Under the pieces are notes generated by a model. It ran no database searches. It had not been told where the DNA came from and saw nothing but the letters and a program-made list of their open reading frames with translations. 64,000 bases of DNA from Fimbriimonadaceae bacterium (lineage in GTDB: Bacteria > Armatimonadota > Fimbriimonadia > Fimbriimonadales > Fimbriimonadaceae), in assembly GCA_019638775.1 (NCBI GenBank), contig JAHBTD010000003.1:496001-560000 (forward strand), given 5' to 3'. Position numbers and translations under genes: made by a program. The stretch's first letter is position 1, and each line of letters opens with the position of its first letter. Below, one piece after another: positions 35,627-44,098 of the stretch.

Positions 35627-37411
35627 TCATTGACCTGTTCCCGATGAGCCTGCAGTGATGATAACGGGCGGCGGGTATTTGCCCATCGCGTCTATCTGCT
35701 TTCGTCTTTTGCGGGCGGTTTCCAAAACGTCGGGGCGCTTGTGGGGTGAATTTGCGGGCACGACGAACGCACGCTTGAACACCGGCCAAAACGGTTCAAT
35801 GTCGTGCGAAAGATCGAAAACCATCACGCCTTGCGTCGTTCCGGTAGCTCCCTGAAGCACGTTCATCAGCCCTTCGGGGTCGTCCTTGAATTGACTGAGC
35901 ATGATGCCCGCGACTGTCCATGTGCTGTCGCGCACGGCTCGGGCTGATAGGTAGCCCGCGGCTTCGACGGTGGCGCCGATGCCGACATTGTCTTCGAGGG
36001 CTTGATGGATAGTTCCAATTTTATAATAGCAACCAGTAACCAAAAAGTCGAGATCTGATGCGTAGCCTGTTTTCTGATACTCGGGGGTAAGGAACCAGAA
36101 TCCTCCGTCGAAAGAATCGCCCGCCCAGTTGTTGCCGAGTGAAGGATATTCCCCATACCAGCTTCCAGCATAAACTCCAAGTTGTGCGTCAGGCTGTATG
36201 CTGCGTATCCAGGCTCGGGCGCGCTGCACAAATTTTCGCAAAGTCATCGCTCGAAAAGCCATCCAAGCGTCATAGTACGGTCCAAGACTTAATCCTTTTT
36301 CCAGCTTAGTTGTGTAGGTGTATCGGAAAACATCTTGGGGCCATTGCAATCTCTTGCCAACGAGCCTTTCAAATTCTGCACGGGTGGATTCTGAGAAATC
36401 GGCGTAGAGCCCAGCGTATCGCAGGCGGTCATCATAGACGATTCCGTCGATCTTGTAATTTCGGATCAGCTCTGAGGCGATGTCGAGCGCACGCTGCTGC
36501 ATGTTCCCGTTGTGCGGGTTCATCATCAGCGGATATTGCAGGCTTGGTCGCTCTCCGGTCCGCACGAATTGTGCGCGGGTGTCGAGCTTGATCCGATCTC
36601 CGGGCCAAACATGCTCCTTTAGGAATTGGGCAGCTTTGCCTCGCCCAACGAGGGCGATTCCTTGGCGAGGGATCGTCGGTTTGATCGTCTTCACACCTGC
36701 GCCAGCAAAGCCATCGACCACTCGCAGATCGGGGGTGAGGGTCACGGCAAAGAGGGCGGGATCAGGGGTGGGCAGCTTTGAGGCATCGGTGAATGCGCCG
36801 AGACTATCCTCGCCATCGGGCATTTTGTTTGACGTTTGCGAGATGTCAAATGAAGTGGTTCGGGTGATTACCTGCGGTACGGCCTCGTAGATGACGGACT
36901 GGAGGTCGAGCATTTGGTAGCCAGGGCCTTCGGTGAAGAGGTTGTGCCCCTCACTGAAGGCATTTAGGCTGACAAAGAAGGAGAGTCCGGCAGCCTTTGC
37001 TCTGGGCGCCATTACTTCAAGCGGGTCGAAGTCGGGGCTCAGCTTTTGGCCCTTCCATTCTAGGATTTTGGGTGAGATTTTGCTTTTGTAGAGGACCTGT
37101 CCGCTGATCGGCTTGACGTCGAAGACGACAGTGTTGAAGCCGGAATCTTTGATCTGGGCGATCAGCTTGTCGATTTTTTCGACTGAGCCGACCCTTTCCA
37201 GGTTTGCGGTGCCATCGATCCAGAGCATTCGCGACTGCAGGTTATTCGCTTTTGCCAGTTCATTTGCGTAGCCCCACCCAGCCATTCGGCGGTCAAGCAT
37301 GACCTGAGGCGCGCCTTGCAACGGCGCAGACATTTGGAAGCGTGGGGGCGGAAGCTGAACCTTCTCGGGAGTTTGGGCGATGGCAGCGGCAAGACCAAGA
37401 GCAGACAGCAT
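35627..37411 (-). CDS. GHL10-type glycoside hydrolase-like protein
   Basis: A 594-residue exported protein. N-terminus MLSALGLAAAIAQTPE looks like a short signal peptide. It follows the glycosyl-hydrolase-like 10 pattern: SRMLWIDGTANLERVGSVEK, IKDSGFNTVVFDVKPISGQV, AAGLSFFVSLNAFSEG, then NYKIDGIVYDDRLRYAGLYA and LRKFVQRARAWIRSIQPDAQ. A TIM-barrel enzyme probably acting on surface or environmental polysaccharide; substrates of GHL10 proteins are mostly unknown. It lies downstream of a DUF1800 gene, with a terminator between them. Confidence 0.72.
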   Translation of the reverse strand: MLSALGLAAAIAQTPEKVQLPPPRFQMSAPLQGAPQVMLDRRMAGWGYANELAKANNLQSRMLWIDGTANLERVGSVEKIDKLIAQIKDSGFNTVVFDVKPISGQVLYKSKISPKILEWKGQKLSPDFDPLEVMAPRAKAAGLSFFVSLNAFSEGHNLFTEGPGYQMLDLQSVIYEAVPQVITRTTSFDISQTSNKMPDGEDSLGAFTDASKLPTPDPALFAVTLTPDLRVVDGFAGAGVKTIKPTIPRQGIALVGRGKAAQFLKEHVWPGDRIKLDTRAQFVRTGERPSLQYPLMMNPHNGNMQQRALDIASELIRNYKIDGIVYDDRLRYAGLYADFSESTRAEFERLVGKRLQWPQDVFRYTYTTKLEKGLSLGPYYDAWMAFRAMTLRKFVQRARAWIRSIQPDAQLGVYAGSWYGEYPSLGNNWAGDSFDGGFWFLTPEYQKTGYASDLDFLVTGCYYKIGTIHQALEDNVGIGATVEAAGYLSARAVRDSTWTVAGIMLSQFKDDPEGLMNVLQGATGTTQGVMVFDLSHDIEPFWPVFKRAFVVPANSPHKRPDVLETARKRRKQIDAMGKYPPPVIITAGSSGTGQ

Positions 37412-37455
37412 GTCTTGGTTTTACCTTTGTTGGAACGTCGAGCGAAGGACAAAGA

Positions 37456-37492
37456 AAACTGCCGCCACTCGGAGGTACGGAGGCGGCAGTTT
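37456..37492 (-). terminator. Terminator after the DUF1800 gene
   Basis: On the minus strand, AAACTGCCGCC pairs with GGCGGCAGTTT (37456-37466 and 37482-37492), followed by TTCTTTG. It is 16 bases past the DUF1800 stop. Confidence 0.78.
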
Positions 37493-37507
37493 CAGAGTAT
37501 GCGGATA

Positions 37508-38938
37508 TCACATCATTTGGAATTCTGGGGATGCAAAGATCAGCCTCGTGACGGCAGCGGCGGTTTGGTTGGCGTTTTGAGCGGTGATGCGCCCATTGCA
37601 GGCCTTGCGAGCGGATTCGATAAGCTCGGTTTGTTTGGCAGCCGAGAGTTCCACATCAAAGATGGACTGCAACTTTTTGGTTGCCCCTTCGGGCGTCGGG
37701 TCCGATGCCAAGAGGGCCATCGCGGGATAGCGGAAATTGACTCCGCCGCGCCCGCCTTGAGCGGTGCCAAAGAGACGGTCGGCAAGTTTGATACGCTCTA
37801 CCATTGTTGCGGAGCTAATCCAGTTTTGGCCACCATCCCAACCGGCTACGTCGGGCGGGAACAGGAGATCCATTCCCATGTTCTTGGTGACGCCGCTGAG
37901 CCCGATCGCAGGGGCCATCGCTCCGCGCATTTTATCCGGCTCGGCCTTCTCGACGTTTTGGGCCAGCGTTTCACCCACGCCAAGCTGTCGCACAGCTGAC
38001 GCGGCAAAATCGACGGGGTTCTTATAGATCGCGCGAACGGCCTTGTCGGAGTAAAACTCGGGCGACTCCATGATCGCACGGACGAGCGCTTTGATGTCGA
38101 GGGCTGAGGATCGGAACTTAGACGAGAGCTTGTCGATGAGGGCTTTCTCTGGTTCGGGGTACGCAAACCACTCCCACATTTTGGTGGTGATGTAGCGTGC
38201 CGTTTGGGGGTGGTCGCAGAGGATATTAAGGATGTCGTCGCCATCGAACGGACCCTTGTTGCCGAGTACCTCCTTCAGGCCGGAGTCGTGTTGTCCAGGT
38301 CGAAAGACGAACTGGCCTCGGCGCGGGGGTTTGTTGGCGTTTGCGGGGGGCTGTCTGTCGGTGCGACCAACGCCTATGGTCCAGCCGGTGAAGGCGCGTG
38401 CGGCCTCAAGAATGTCTTTCTCGGTGTAGTTGCCGATGCCGAGGGTGAAAAGCTCCATGACCTCGCGCGCAAAGTTTTCGTTCGGCTTTCCCTTTACGTT
38501 GTACTGATTGTCCAGCCAGAACAGCATTGCGGGGTCTTTGCTGACGGAGCCGATGAGGGTTCTGAACTTGCCGAGGCAATTTTGGCGGAGGATGTCGATC
38601 TGGTCGATCATCATCAGCGGCTGGTTTACTTTTTGGGCGCTGGTGGCGAAGTGATCGTGCCAGAACAGCGTAATCTTTTCTTGCAAAGGGCGTCGGGTGG
38701 TGAGCAGCTTCATCATCCACCATCCCTGGACCTCGCGGATGTTGGGGATTTTGCCGTCGTTGGTGACTTCGTCGGGGGCGGCTTTGAGCGGCTCTTCGAC
38801 GCTTTCGTACGCAAAGAGGCGGTCAATGGCGCCGGAGAGTCCCTTTTCGCCGTAGTAATCGAGCTCGGCCTCGCTTGCGCCTAGCCCAAATCGACGCAGC
38901 AGGTGCGCGATTTTCTCCCGCTCGCTTTGCAACTTCAT
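37508..38938 (-). CDS. DUF1800 family protein
   Basis: A 476-residue protein of the DUF1800 family: HLLRRFGLGASEAELDYYGE at the start, TRRPLQEKITLFWHDHFATS, NENFAREVMELFTLGIGNYT, AARAFTGWTIG, VDFAASAVRQLG and the late PPDVAGWDGGQNWISSATMV. These are exactly the family's landmark blocks. DUF1800 genes usually stand beside a DUF1501 (sulfatase-like) gene; none is here. No signal peptide is evident. Biochemical role unknown. Confidence 0.9.
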   Translation of the reverse strand: MKLQSEREKIAHLLRRFGLGASEAELDYYGEKGLSGAIDRLFAYESVEEPLKAAPDEVTNDGKIPNIREVQGWWMMKLLTTRRPLQEKITLFWHDHFATSAQKVNQPLMMIDQIDILRQNCLGKFRTLIGSVSKDPAMLFWLDNQYNVKGKPNENFAREVMELFTLGIGNYTEKDILEAARAFTGWTIGVGRTDRQPPANANKPPRRGQFVFRPGQHDSGLKEVLGNKGPFDGDDILNILCDHPQTARYITTKMWEWFAYPEPEKALIDKLSSKFRSSALDIKALVRAIMESPEFYSDKAVRAIYKNPVDFAASAVRQLGVGETLAQNVEKAEPDKMRGAMAPAIGLSGVTKNMGMDLLFPPDVAGWDGGQNWISSATMVERIKLADRLFGTAQGGRGGVNFRYPAMALLASDPTPEGATKKLQSIFDVELSAAKQTELIESARKACNGRITAQNANQTAAAVTRLIFASPEFQMM

Positions 38939-38994
38939 ATCGTTATTGGACGGTCAAAAGTGGCTAACGTTCAGTGAGATGCGAGGCTGACAAA

Positions 38995-39028
38995 CAGAAA
39001 AAACCGGAGACATGCCCCGGTTTTAAAT
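38995..39028 (-). terminator. Terminator after the 65-residue protein gene
   Basis: On the minus strand, AAAACCGGGGCATGTCTCCGG forms a stem AAACCGG/CCGGTTT (39018-39024 with 39001-39007) and is followed by TTTTCTGTTTG. Confidence 0.72.
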
Positions 39029-39044
39029 CTGGTTAGCGACTCCC

Positions 39045-39242
39045 TTACTTTGCTTCCGGGGCGTTCGTGGAGTTGTAAGTTGCTTCGTTGACGAATTTGA
39101 ACAGCTTGCTTCCTTGGTATTCAGCCATAAGAGCGTAGCGCACCTGCTGGCCCGACTTCGTTTTGCGGACCATCTTCATCTTCTTAATTTCCGAATCAGG
39201 CACATCGACGTGCGATCGTGTTTTCAGGTTGTAAAACTTCAT
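39045..39242 (-). CDS. Small conserved-looking protein, possibly Cys-less DUF5679-like
   Basis: A 65-residue protein: MKFYNLKTRSHVDVPDSEIK, a basic middle KKMKMVRKTKSGQQV, then AEYQGSKLFKFV. The order (short strand, VDVPDSEI, a basic MK..SG segment, then GSKLFKF) resembles small DUF5679-type zinc ribbons (FYCVKC..KVEIPD...KGKCPDCGTKLFKI), but every cysteine is missing. GGGAAACAT-type spacing with a purine-rich GGAGG precedes ATG. It has its own terminator and a palindrome upstream, so it looks like a real monocistronic gene. Confidence 0.6.
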   Translation of the reverse strand: MKFYNLKTRSHVDVPDSEIKKMKMVRKTKSGQQVRYALMAEYQGSKLFKFVNEATYNSTNAPEAK

Positions 39243-39310
39243 GTTTCCCTCCAGGAACCCCGGCGTTTCTCCCAGGCTCCTATTTCCGTGAATTACTTTA
39301 TCACAAACTT

Positions 39311-39326
39311 AGGTTCAATTGAACCT
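39311..39326. promoter_or_regulatory. Perfect 16 bp palindrome AGGTTCAATTGAACCT
   Basis: It sits between the divergent 65-residue gene (start 39242) and the Fur-family gene (start 39432). The form GGTTC-N4-GAACC is of the GTTC-N4-GAAC type reported for LexA of Verrucomicrobia, not a Fur box. It could be a LexA-type operator or an autoregulatory site. Confidence 0.55.
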
Positions 39327-39431
39327 GAAAATTCGCGATTGTCGATAACAAGGACGTGAAATAGGCTCAATCAGCATCTTAAAACACCTAAAAAAGGCAT
39401 GAATATCCGTTCTTGGCGCACAATGTGAAGC

Positions 39432-39932
39432 ATGGCGAAGCCAACCACGGCCGTCCCGGAACTGCAAAAATGCAACGTTGCGACCCAGGGCGAGGCCAAG
39501 AAATTTGAGGAAAGAGCGCTGGAAGTCCTGAAAGAGGAGGGCTTTCGCATCACGATGCCGCGCGTTCAGGTGATCCGTGCTCTTGCCGAAAGCAACCGGG
39601 CTTTGAGCGCTTACGCCATCCACGAGCGGATCGTGAGCAAGGGTGGGCGCATCGACGTTGTCAGCGTTTATCGAATTCTGTCGACACTTCAGGCGGTTTG
39701 TCTGGTCCACCACATCGGTGTCGTCGATGGATACTATCCTTGCCGGGCCGATGCGGAGCATATTCACGACACCGAGCATTTGGTTTGTGAGCAGTGCGGC
39801 TGCGTGGCCGAGCTTCCCATCGCGCAGAGTTCCGCAAAAGCGGTGGAGAGTCAAGCGGCGCAGGCGGGCTTTCGTCCGTCGGAGATGAAGATTGAGGTGC
39901 TTGGCACCTGTGCGCATTGTTTGGGGAAGTAG
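39432..39932 (+). CDS. Fur family metal-dependent transcriptional regulator
   Basis: A 166-residue Fur/Zur/PerR-type regulator. Winged helix: FRITMPRVQVIRALAESNRA, ALSAYAIHERI, IDVVSVYRILSTLQAVCLVH. The metal-binding dimerisation domain has AEHIHDTEHLVCEQCGCVAE and a C-terminal CAHC, giving the four-cysteine structural zinc site (CxxC twice). The shortened HIHD cluster in place of HHHDH favours Zur-type or another metal specificity over iron, but this cannot be settled. The first 25 residues extend beyond the family core. A 16 bp palindrome is 105 bases upstream. Confidence 0.88.
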   Translation: MAKPTTAVPELQKCNVATQGEAKKFEERALEVLKEEGFRITMPRVQVIRALAESNRALSAYAIHERIVSKGGRIDVVSVYRILSTLQAVCLVHHIGVVDGYYPCRADAEHIHDTEHLVCEQCGCVAELPIAQSSAKAVESQAAQAGFRPSEMKIEVLGTCAHCLGK

Positions 39933-39935
39933 GGA

Positions 39936-40110
39936 ATAGCGAGCGGCGATCGGCGATCAGCTATCGGAAATCGGAAATCAGAGATTGGTGAACAGTGATT
40001 GAGAGCCAAGAAAAGCGGTCGGCAATCTTTGTGATTGCCGACCGTTGATCGCTGATAGCTGATAGCTGATCGCTGATCGCTGATCGCTGATCGCTGATCG
40101 CTGATAGCTT
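39936..40110. repeat. AGCTGATAGC-type short tandem repeats, second locus
   Basis: Same family as 12316-12478. The left part is GCGATCGGCGATCAGCTATC with ATCGGAAATC units. The right part (40045-40108) is GCTGATAGCTGATAGCTGATC followed by five nearly perfect GCTGATC units. Between them, AATCTTTGTGATTG-like sequence forms a small inverted repeat. It separates the convergent Fur-family and TlpA-like genes. Confidence 0.85.
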
Positions 40111-40113
40111 TCC

Positions 40114-41277
40114 CTAACCGCCCTTCGCTTTGATGAAGCTTGCGAGGCGGGCTTCCATTTCGTTGATCGTATCTTGAAGCTGCTGCGGGACGGAAGGCAT
40201 TTCTGCGACCATTGCCTTTACGAGGGCGACGGCTTTCGTCTGATAGTCCACAGCCTTATCGAAGTTGCCCTTTTTGTAGTGGGCAAGTGCGAGCGTGTCC
40301 ATGATCATGCCGTCTTTCGAGTCGGTGGCTTTGACGGCTTTTTCGGCAAGCTTCAGGACGAGATCGACGTTAGGCTTCTTGAAACGGGCTTCCGTCATCA
40401 TGTTCCAGGCGATCTCGTTCAGTGTGGATGCGCTCGTTAGCTCACCCTTGTCGAGCCACTTTTGCACTCTTGCGTATGTGCCGGGCTCGTCGTAGTGAAC
40501 CATGCTGTCGACGATCATGGGGATGATAAGCTGTCGAGCCTCTTTCGGGCCGGTTGCATAGAGGTCATCCAGGATTTCGACGGCGGCCTTGTATTCGCCT
40601 GACTCCATCAGCTCTGAGGCTTTCATGAATTTGGCGGCGTCCTTGCTGGCTGCCTCCTCTGCGTCGGCTTTCTTCTTTGCTTCGGCGAGTGCGTTCCACT
40701 TCTTCGCGAGGATTTTTTCGAGGACCTTATCCATATCGTCCAGTGGATGTCCGATCCAAGCGAGCTTTCCGGCTTGGTCGACAATGAAGGCGGTGGGGAT
40801 TCCACCTTGATTCGCAGCGTCCATCCAGTTTTTCGCCATGAAGCCGTCGGTGGTGTCGATGCCGACGTTGTAATCCATTTTCGCGCCCATGTCCTTGACA
40901 AACTTTTCGACCATCGCAAAATGCTCGGGTTCGCCGTTTTCGCCCTTGACTACGGGTTCATCGGGATCGACTTCGAAGGAGTCCACGCCGATGAAAGAAA
41001 CTTTATCTTTGAACTTCTTGGCAAGCTCCGTTAGATGAGGGATGGTTTCTTTGCAGGGGCCGCACCACGTCGCCCAAAACTCGACGACATAGACCTTGTT
41101 CTTATCGAACATCTCGACCTTGCTTCCTTTGATCCACTTGGCGATCTTGACTGCAGGGGCGGGTTGGCCGACTTGGAGCTTCGCCTTCTCTTGCGCTTGG
41201 GCAAGGGAAGAGGCTGAAGCAAGCATCAATAGTGAAAGACCAACTCCGGCGAGACGGCCAAAAACAGATTGGATCAT
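40114..41277 (-). CDS. Periplasmic TlpA/thioredoxin-like protein with TPR-like tail
   Basis: A 387-residue protein with signal peptide (MIQSVFGRLAGVGLSLLMLA to about residue 28). The thioredoxin domain has VVEFWATWCGPCKETIPHLT and the cis-Pro in GGIPTAFIVDQAGKLAWIG (about 50-190). A lysine/alanine-rich helix (about 195-215) and TPR-like helical hairpins (ESGEYKAAVEILDDLY, HYKKGNFDKAVDYQTKAVAL) complete it. Probably a thiol reductase that uses its helical tail to bind a client. ATG 41277 is preferred to GTG 41289 because GAGGAGA stands four bases before it. Confidence 0.85.
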   Translation of the reverse strand: MIQSVFGRLAGVGLSLLMLASASSLAQAQEKAKLQVGQPAPAVKIAKWIKGSKVEMFDKNKVYVVEFWATWCGPCKETIPHLTELAKKFKDKVSFIGVDSFEVDPDEPVVKGENGEPEHFAMVEKFVKDMGAKMDYNVGIDTTDGFMAKNWMDAANQGGIPTAFIVDQAGKLAWIGHPLDDMDKVLEKILAKKWNALAEAKKKADAEEAASKDAAKFMKASELMESGEYKAAVEILDDLYATGPKEARQLIIPMIVDSMVHYDEPGTYARVQKWLDKGELTSASTLNEIAWNMMTEARFKKPNVDLVLKLAEKAVKATDSKDGMIMDTLALAHYKKGNFDKAVDYQTKAVALVKAMVAEMPSVPQQLQDTINEMEARLASFIKAKGG

Positions 41278-41374
41278 TATTCTCCTCACATACCTTCAAC
41301 GAATTGTTGACAGGCCTCGTTACCTCTATGATAGCGGAACGGAGGGGCTCAAGGCCGATGCGATCGGCAGTTCC

Positions 41375-42613
41375 TTAGCGATGGGAGTTTGCGATTGGCT
41401 TTGCAAGAGTTTCGGCTTCAAACTCCAAAAGCTTCTCAAACAGCTTGATTTGAACCATGGCTCGGGTTTTGTTGAGGTCGACGGGATCCGTGGGAGCCAC
41501 GCGGAAATAGGTGTCTCCGCGAAGATAGTCCGCCAAAAAGCGCACACCAAGCTCAAGCGTTATCGCTTGCACAGCCCGTGGCATGAGGGCGATCTCATTA
41601 TCGGGCATCGTGGTTGCGGCTCCGAGAAAGCCATCGCGCACGGCGGCGTAGACTTCTCGGTCAACCTGAATTCTGCTCAGGTCTGTCTCTTTCTCTCCGG
41701 CGACATTGCATAGCGAGCGAACCATATCGCCCCAATCGGCAAGCCACGTTAGCGGCATCACCGTGTCGAGATCGACGAGAGAGACGACTTCGTGCGTGGA
41801 CTGGTCGAAGAGGAAGTTCTCAATCTTTGTGTCGCCGTGGATGGCAGTTTGGCGAATTGCACCCGACTCGCGAAGGTCTTGCAGAGATGTTGCCAAGGAC
41901 TCGTACTTGAGAGCGGTCTCGATAAACGGCAGCAATTCAGGATCATGACGCCTTGCCAACCGGTCGTCTTCGGAGAGGACGCAATGGAAATGTCGCTCGG
42001 TAGCGGCTCGCACTTCCGGGTCGGGGGGCAATATGGGTTCCGTATCGTCGAGTGAGCGGTGGCCTTTGAGCGCGGAATGGAGCTGCTTGAAATAGATCTT
42101 GGTGTCTCGGTAACCAGGAAGGGACACGGGTATCTCGCTTGCGTCCACTTCGGCGGTCAGATCGGTATAGATCGCCAAGCCGCGTCCGACTTCGCGGGCG
42201 ATGGTTAGGCGTTTGTGATCGGGGACTTCGCTGAGGCTCTTGTACGAAACCGTCCCTTCGATGAACTGCATCATCCGCCAGGTCTTTGCTGGCGTAAGCG
42301 AGATGTAATGGTCGTGATCCCTTGTGCGGACGAGGGTGACGGGCTTCCAGGCGGATGCGGAAGGGACCCGGCCCTTGTCGATCGCATCCACTTGCTGACT
42401 GATGGAAGCGAGCATGCCGGCCATGACGCGGTCGGGCATTGGGAAAACCTCGGCGTTGACCTTTTGGAGGAGATAGTGCTGCTTATCCGGTCCGGCCGTG
42501 ATCAGCATGGTATCGAGGTTGATGTTGCCCTTCCCCTCGAAATCGACAATGTCTATCGGACCTTCGATGGCGAATTGCTCGGCGATGGTTCTGGCTTCTT
42601 CGACAGTGATCAT
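41375..42613 (-). CDS. NahK-like sugar 1-kinase (APH phosphotransferase family)
   Basis: A 412-residue kinase of the aminoglycoside phosphotransferase fold. The sequence tracks N-acetylhexosamine 1-kinase of Bifidobacterium: FALEG-type start (here FAIEGPIDIVDFEGKGNINL), YLLQKVNAEVFP, FIEGTVSYKSL, the catalytic loop IHGDTKIENFLFD, VDLDTVMPLTWLADWGDMVR and the tail GVRFLADYLRGDTYF. NahK phosphorylates GlcNAc or GalNAc released from host-type glycans, which suits the fucosidase, hexosaminidase and sialidase genes nearby. ATG 42613 is chosen because homology begins there; the longer frame reaches into repeats. Confidence 0.78.
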   Translation of the reverse strand: MITVEEARTIAEQFAIEGPIDIVDFEGKGNINLDTMLITAGPDKQHYLLQKVNAEVFPMPDRVMAGMLASISQQVDAIDKGRVPSASAWKPVTLVRTRDHDHYISLTPAKTWRMMQFIEGTVSYKSLSEVPDHKRLTIAREVGRGLAIYTDLTAEVDASEIPVSLPGYRDTKIYFKQLHSALKGHRSLDDTEPILPPDPEVRAATERHFHCVLSEDDRLARRHDPELLPFIETALKYESLATSLQDLRESGAIRQTAIHGDTKIENFLFDQSTHEVVSLVDLDTVMPLTWLADWGDMVRSLCNVAGEKETDLSRIQVDREVYAAVRDGFLGAATTMPDNEIALMPRAVQAITLELGVRFLADYLRGDTYFRVAPTDPVDLNKTRAMVQIKLFEKLLEFEAETLAKPIANSHR

Positions 42614-43019
42614 AACCGTGGACTCGACGCAAGGATTATACTGCCGATTTTGTGCCGGTTCGCGGGAACTTGAAAAACCCCGGTAGAAAGGTCGGGCGAG
42701 TTGGGATAAGGCTGCGTCCCCTTGCGAAGCGAGGGGGTAGCCCCGACGTAGTCGGGGAAAGATTAGGACGAGAAGTAGGTTCAGTTCCAGAAGCTGGCTG
42801 CCATCGCGAGCAACCCCCATCCCTCAGTTCGCTTCGCTCACAGTTCCCTTCCCCCTAAATTCAGGGGGGAAGGGGACAAAGAAAATGACAGAGGGCAGGG
42901 GACAGGGGACAAGGGACAAGGGCAACCGCAGGCGTTCTCGCGCCGCTCTGACCTTTCTGACCTTGAAGCTTCACGGATTTAGGCTAAATTTACAACCGAC
43001 TGGTAGTCTCGCCTCATCC
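42614..43019. other. 406 bp intergenic region with hairpin repeats
   Basis: Holds the divergent promoters of the kinase and sialidase genes. Visible elements: CCCCGAC-GTA-GTCGGGG (42741-42757), a CCCCTTGCGAAGCGAGGGG hairpin (about 42718-42736), CTTCCCCCTAAATTCAGGGG hairpin (about 42848-42875), the GTTCGCTTCGCTCAC motif shared with other repeat elements, and a purine-rich GGGGACA tandem (42890-42925). No gene was seen. Confidence 0.6.
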
Positions 43020-44090
43020 ATGTTCTTTGCCGCCCTCACTCTGCTCATGCTTCAAACTCCCTCGCTCAAACTCGTTGACCTTTCGCAAGACAGATCACGG
43101 CAAGTCGTTGTGGATCGTGAGGATGGTCAATATTTGGGGCACGTGAGCACGCTCCTTTTGGAGGATAACAAGACGATCCTTTGCGTGTATCCGAAGGGGC
43201 ATGGACGCGGGGCAATTCTTTACAAGAGAAGCATGGATGGCGGGAAAACATGGTCGGGCCGCTTGCCCGTGCCCGAAAATTGGTCGACTAGCCTGGAGAC
43301 GCCGACAATTCATCGCGTCATCGACCCCAAAACGGGAAAGAAGCGGCTCATCGTTTGGTCCGGTTTGTATCCGGCCCGTCTTGCCGTTTCGGAGGACGAC
43401 GGCGCGAGTTGGAGCCCGCTCAAGCACGTGGGCGATTGGGGCGGGATCGTGGTAATGGGGTCGGTACAACGCGTGTCCAATGGCGACTATCTGGCCTGGT
43501 TCCATGATGATGGGCGGTTCTTTAAGAAAGACGGGAAGGTCACTCCTACTTTCACGCTCTACCAAACACGATCGAGCGACGGTGGACTCACATGGTCTTA
43601 TCCGAATGAGATCTGGTCGGGCTCGGACGTTCATCTTTGTGAGCCTGGCGTCGTCATGTCTCCTGAGGGCTCACAGATTGCTCTACTGCTGCGTGAGAAT
43701 CGGCGCAAGAAGAACAGCCACATCATGATCAGTCGCGACGAGGGCAAGACTTGGGGGCCTCCGTTTGAGATGAACGGCGCTCTTACTGGTGATCGCCATA
43801 CGCTGCGCTATACCCACGATGGACGGCTTGTGTGTGTTTTTCGCGATATGGCGGAAGGGCCTTGGAAGGGCGACTTTGTGGCTTGGGTGGGGACCTATGA
43901 GGACATCCTCAAGGGCCGACCCGGGCAGTATCGGGTGCGGTTGATCGACAATCAGAATTCGTGGGATTGTGGCTATCCTGGGTTGGAGATATTGCCGGAC
44001 GGAACGCTCGTGGCGACCACTTACGGGCATTGGGAGAGCGGAAAGGAACCGTACATCGTGAGCGTGCGCTTTCGATTGAGTGAACTGTAG
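43020..44090 (+). CDS. Sialidase/BNR-repeat family protein
   Basis: A 356-residue beta-propeller protein with signal peptide MFFAALTLLMLQTPS. It has four Asp-box motifs of bacterial neuraminidases: SMDGGKTW, SEDDGASW, SSDGGLTW and SRDEGKTW, plus VFRDMAEG and LRENRRKKN late in the propeller. These fit exo-alpha-sialidase (GH33)-like proteins that release terminal sialic acid, but Asp boxes also occur in other propellers and the arginine triad cannot be placed with certainty. ATG 43020 is used; the longer frame runs into purine-rich repeat DNA. Nearest neighbours are the NahK-like kinase (divergent) and cutC (convergent). Confidence 0.78.
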   Translation: MFFAALTLLMLQTPSLKLVDLSQDRSRQVVVDREDGQYLGHVSTLLLEDNKTILCVYPKGHGRGAILYKRSMDGGKTWSGRLPVPENWSTSLETPTIHRVIDPKTGKKRLIVWSGLYPARLAVSEDDGASWSPLKHVGDWGGIVVMGSVQRVSNGDYLAWFHDDGRFFKKDGKVTPTFTLYQTRSSDGGLTWSYPNEIWSGSDVHLCEPGVVMSPEGSQIALLLRENRRKKNSHIMISRDEGKTWGPPFEMNGALTGDRHTLRYTHDGRLVCVFRDMAEGPWKGDFVAWVGTYEDILKGRPGQYRVRLIDNQNSWDCGYPGLEILPDGTLVATTYGHWESGKEPYIVSVRFRLSEL

Positions 44091-44098
44091 ATACGCGC

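Noticed and set aside
41375-42820. N-terminal extension of the NahK-like kinase to 42820
   Set aside because: The extra 69 codons run through hairpin repeats, and family homology begins at ATG 42613.
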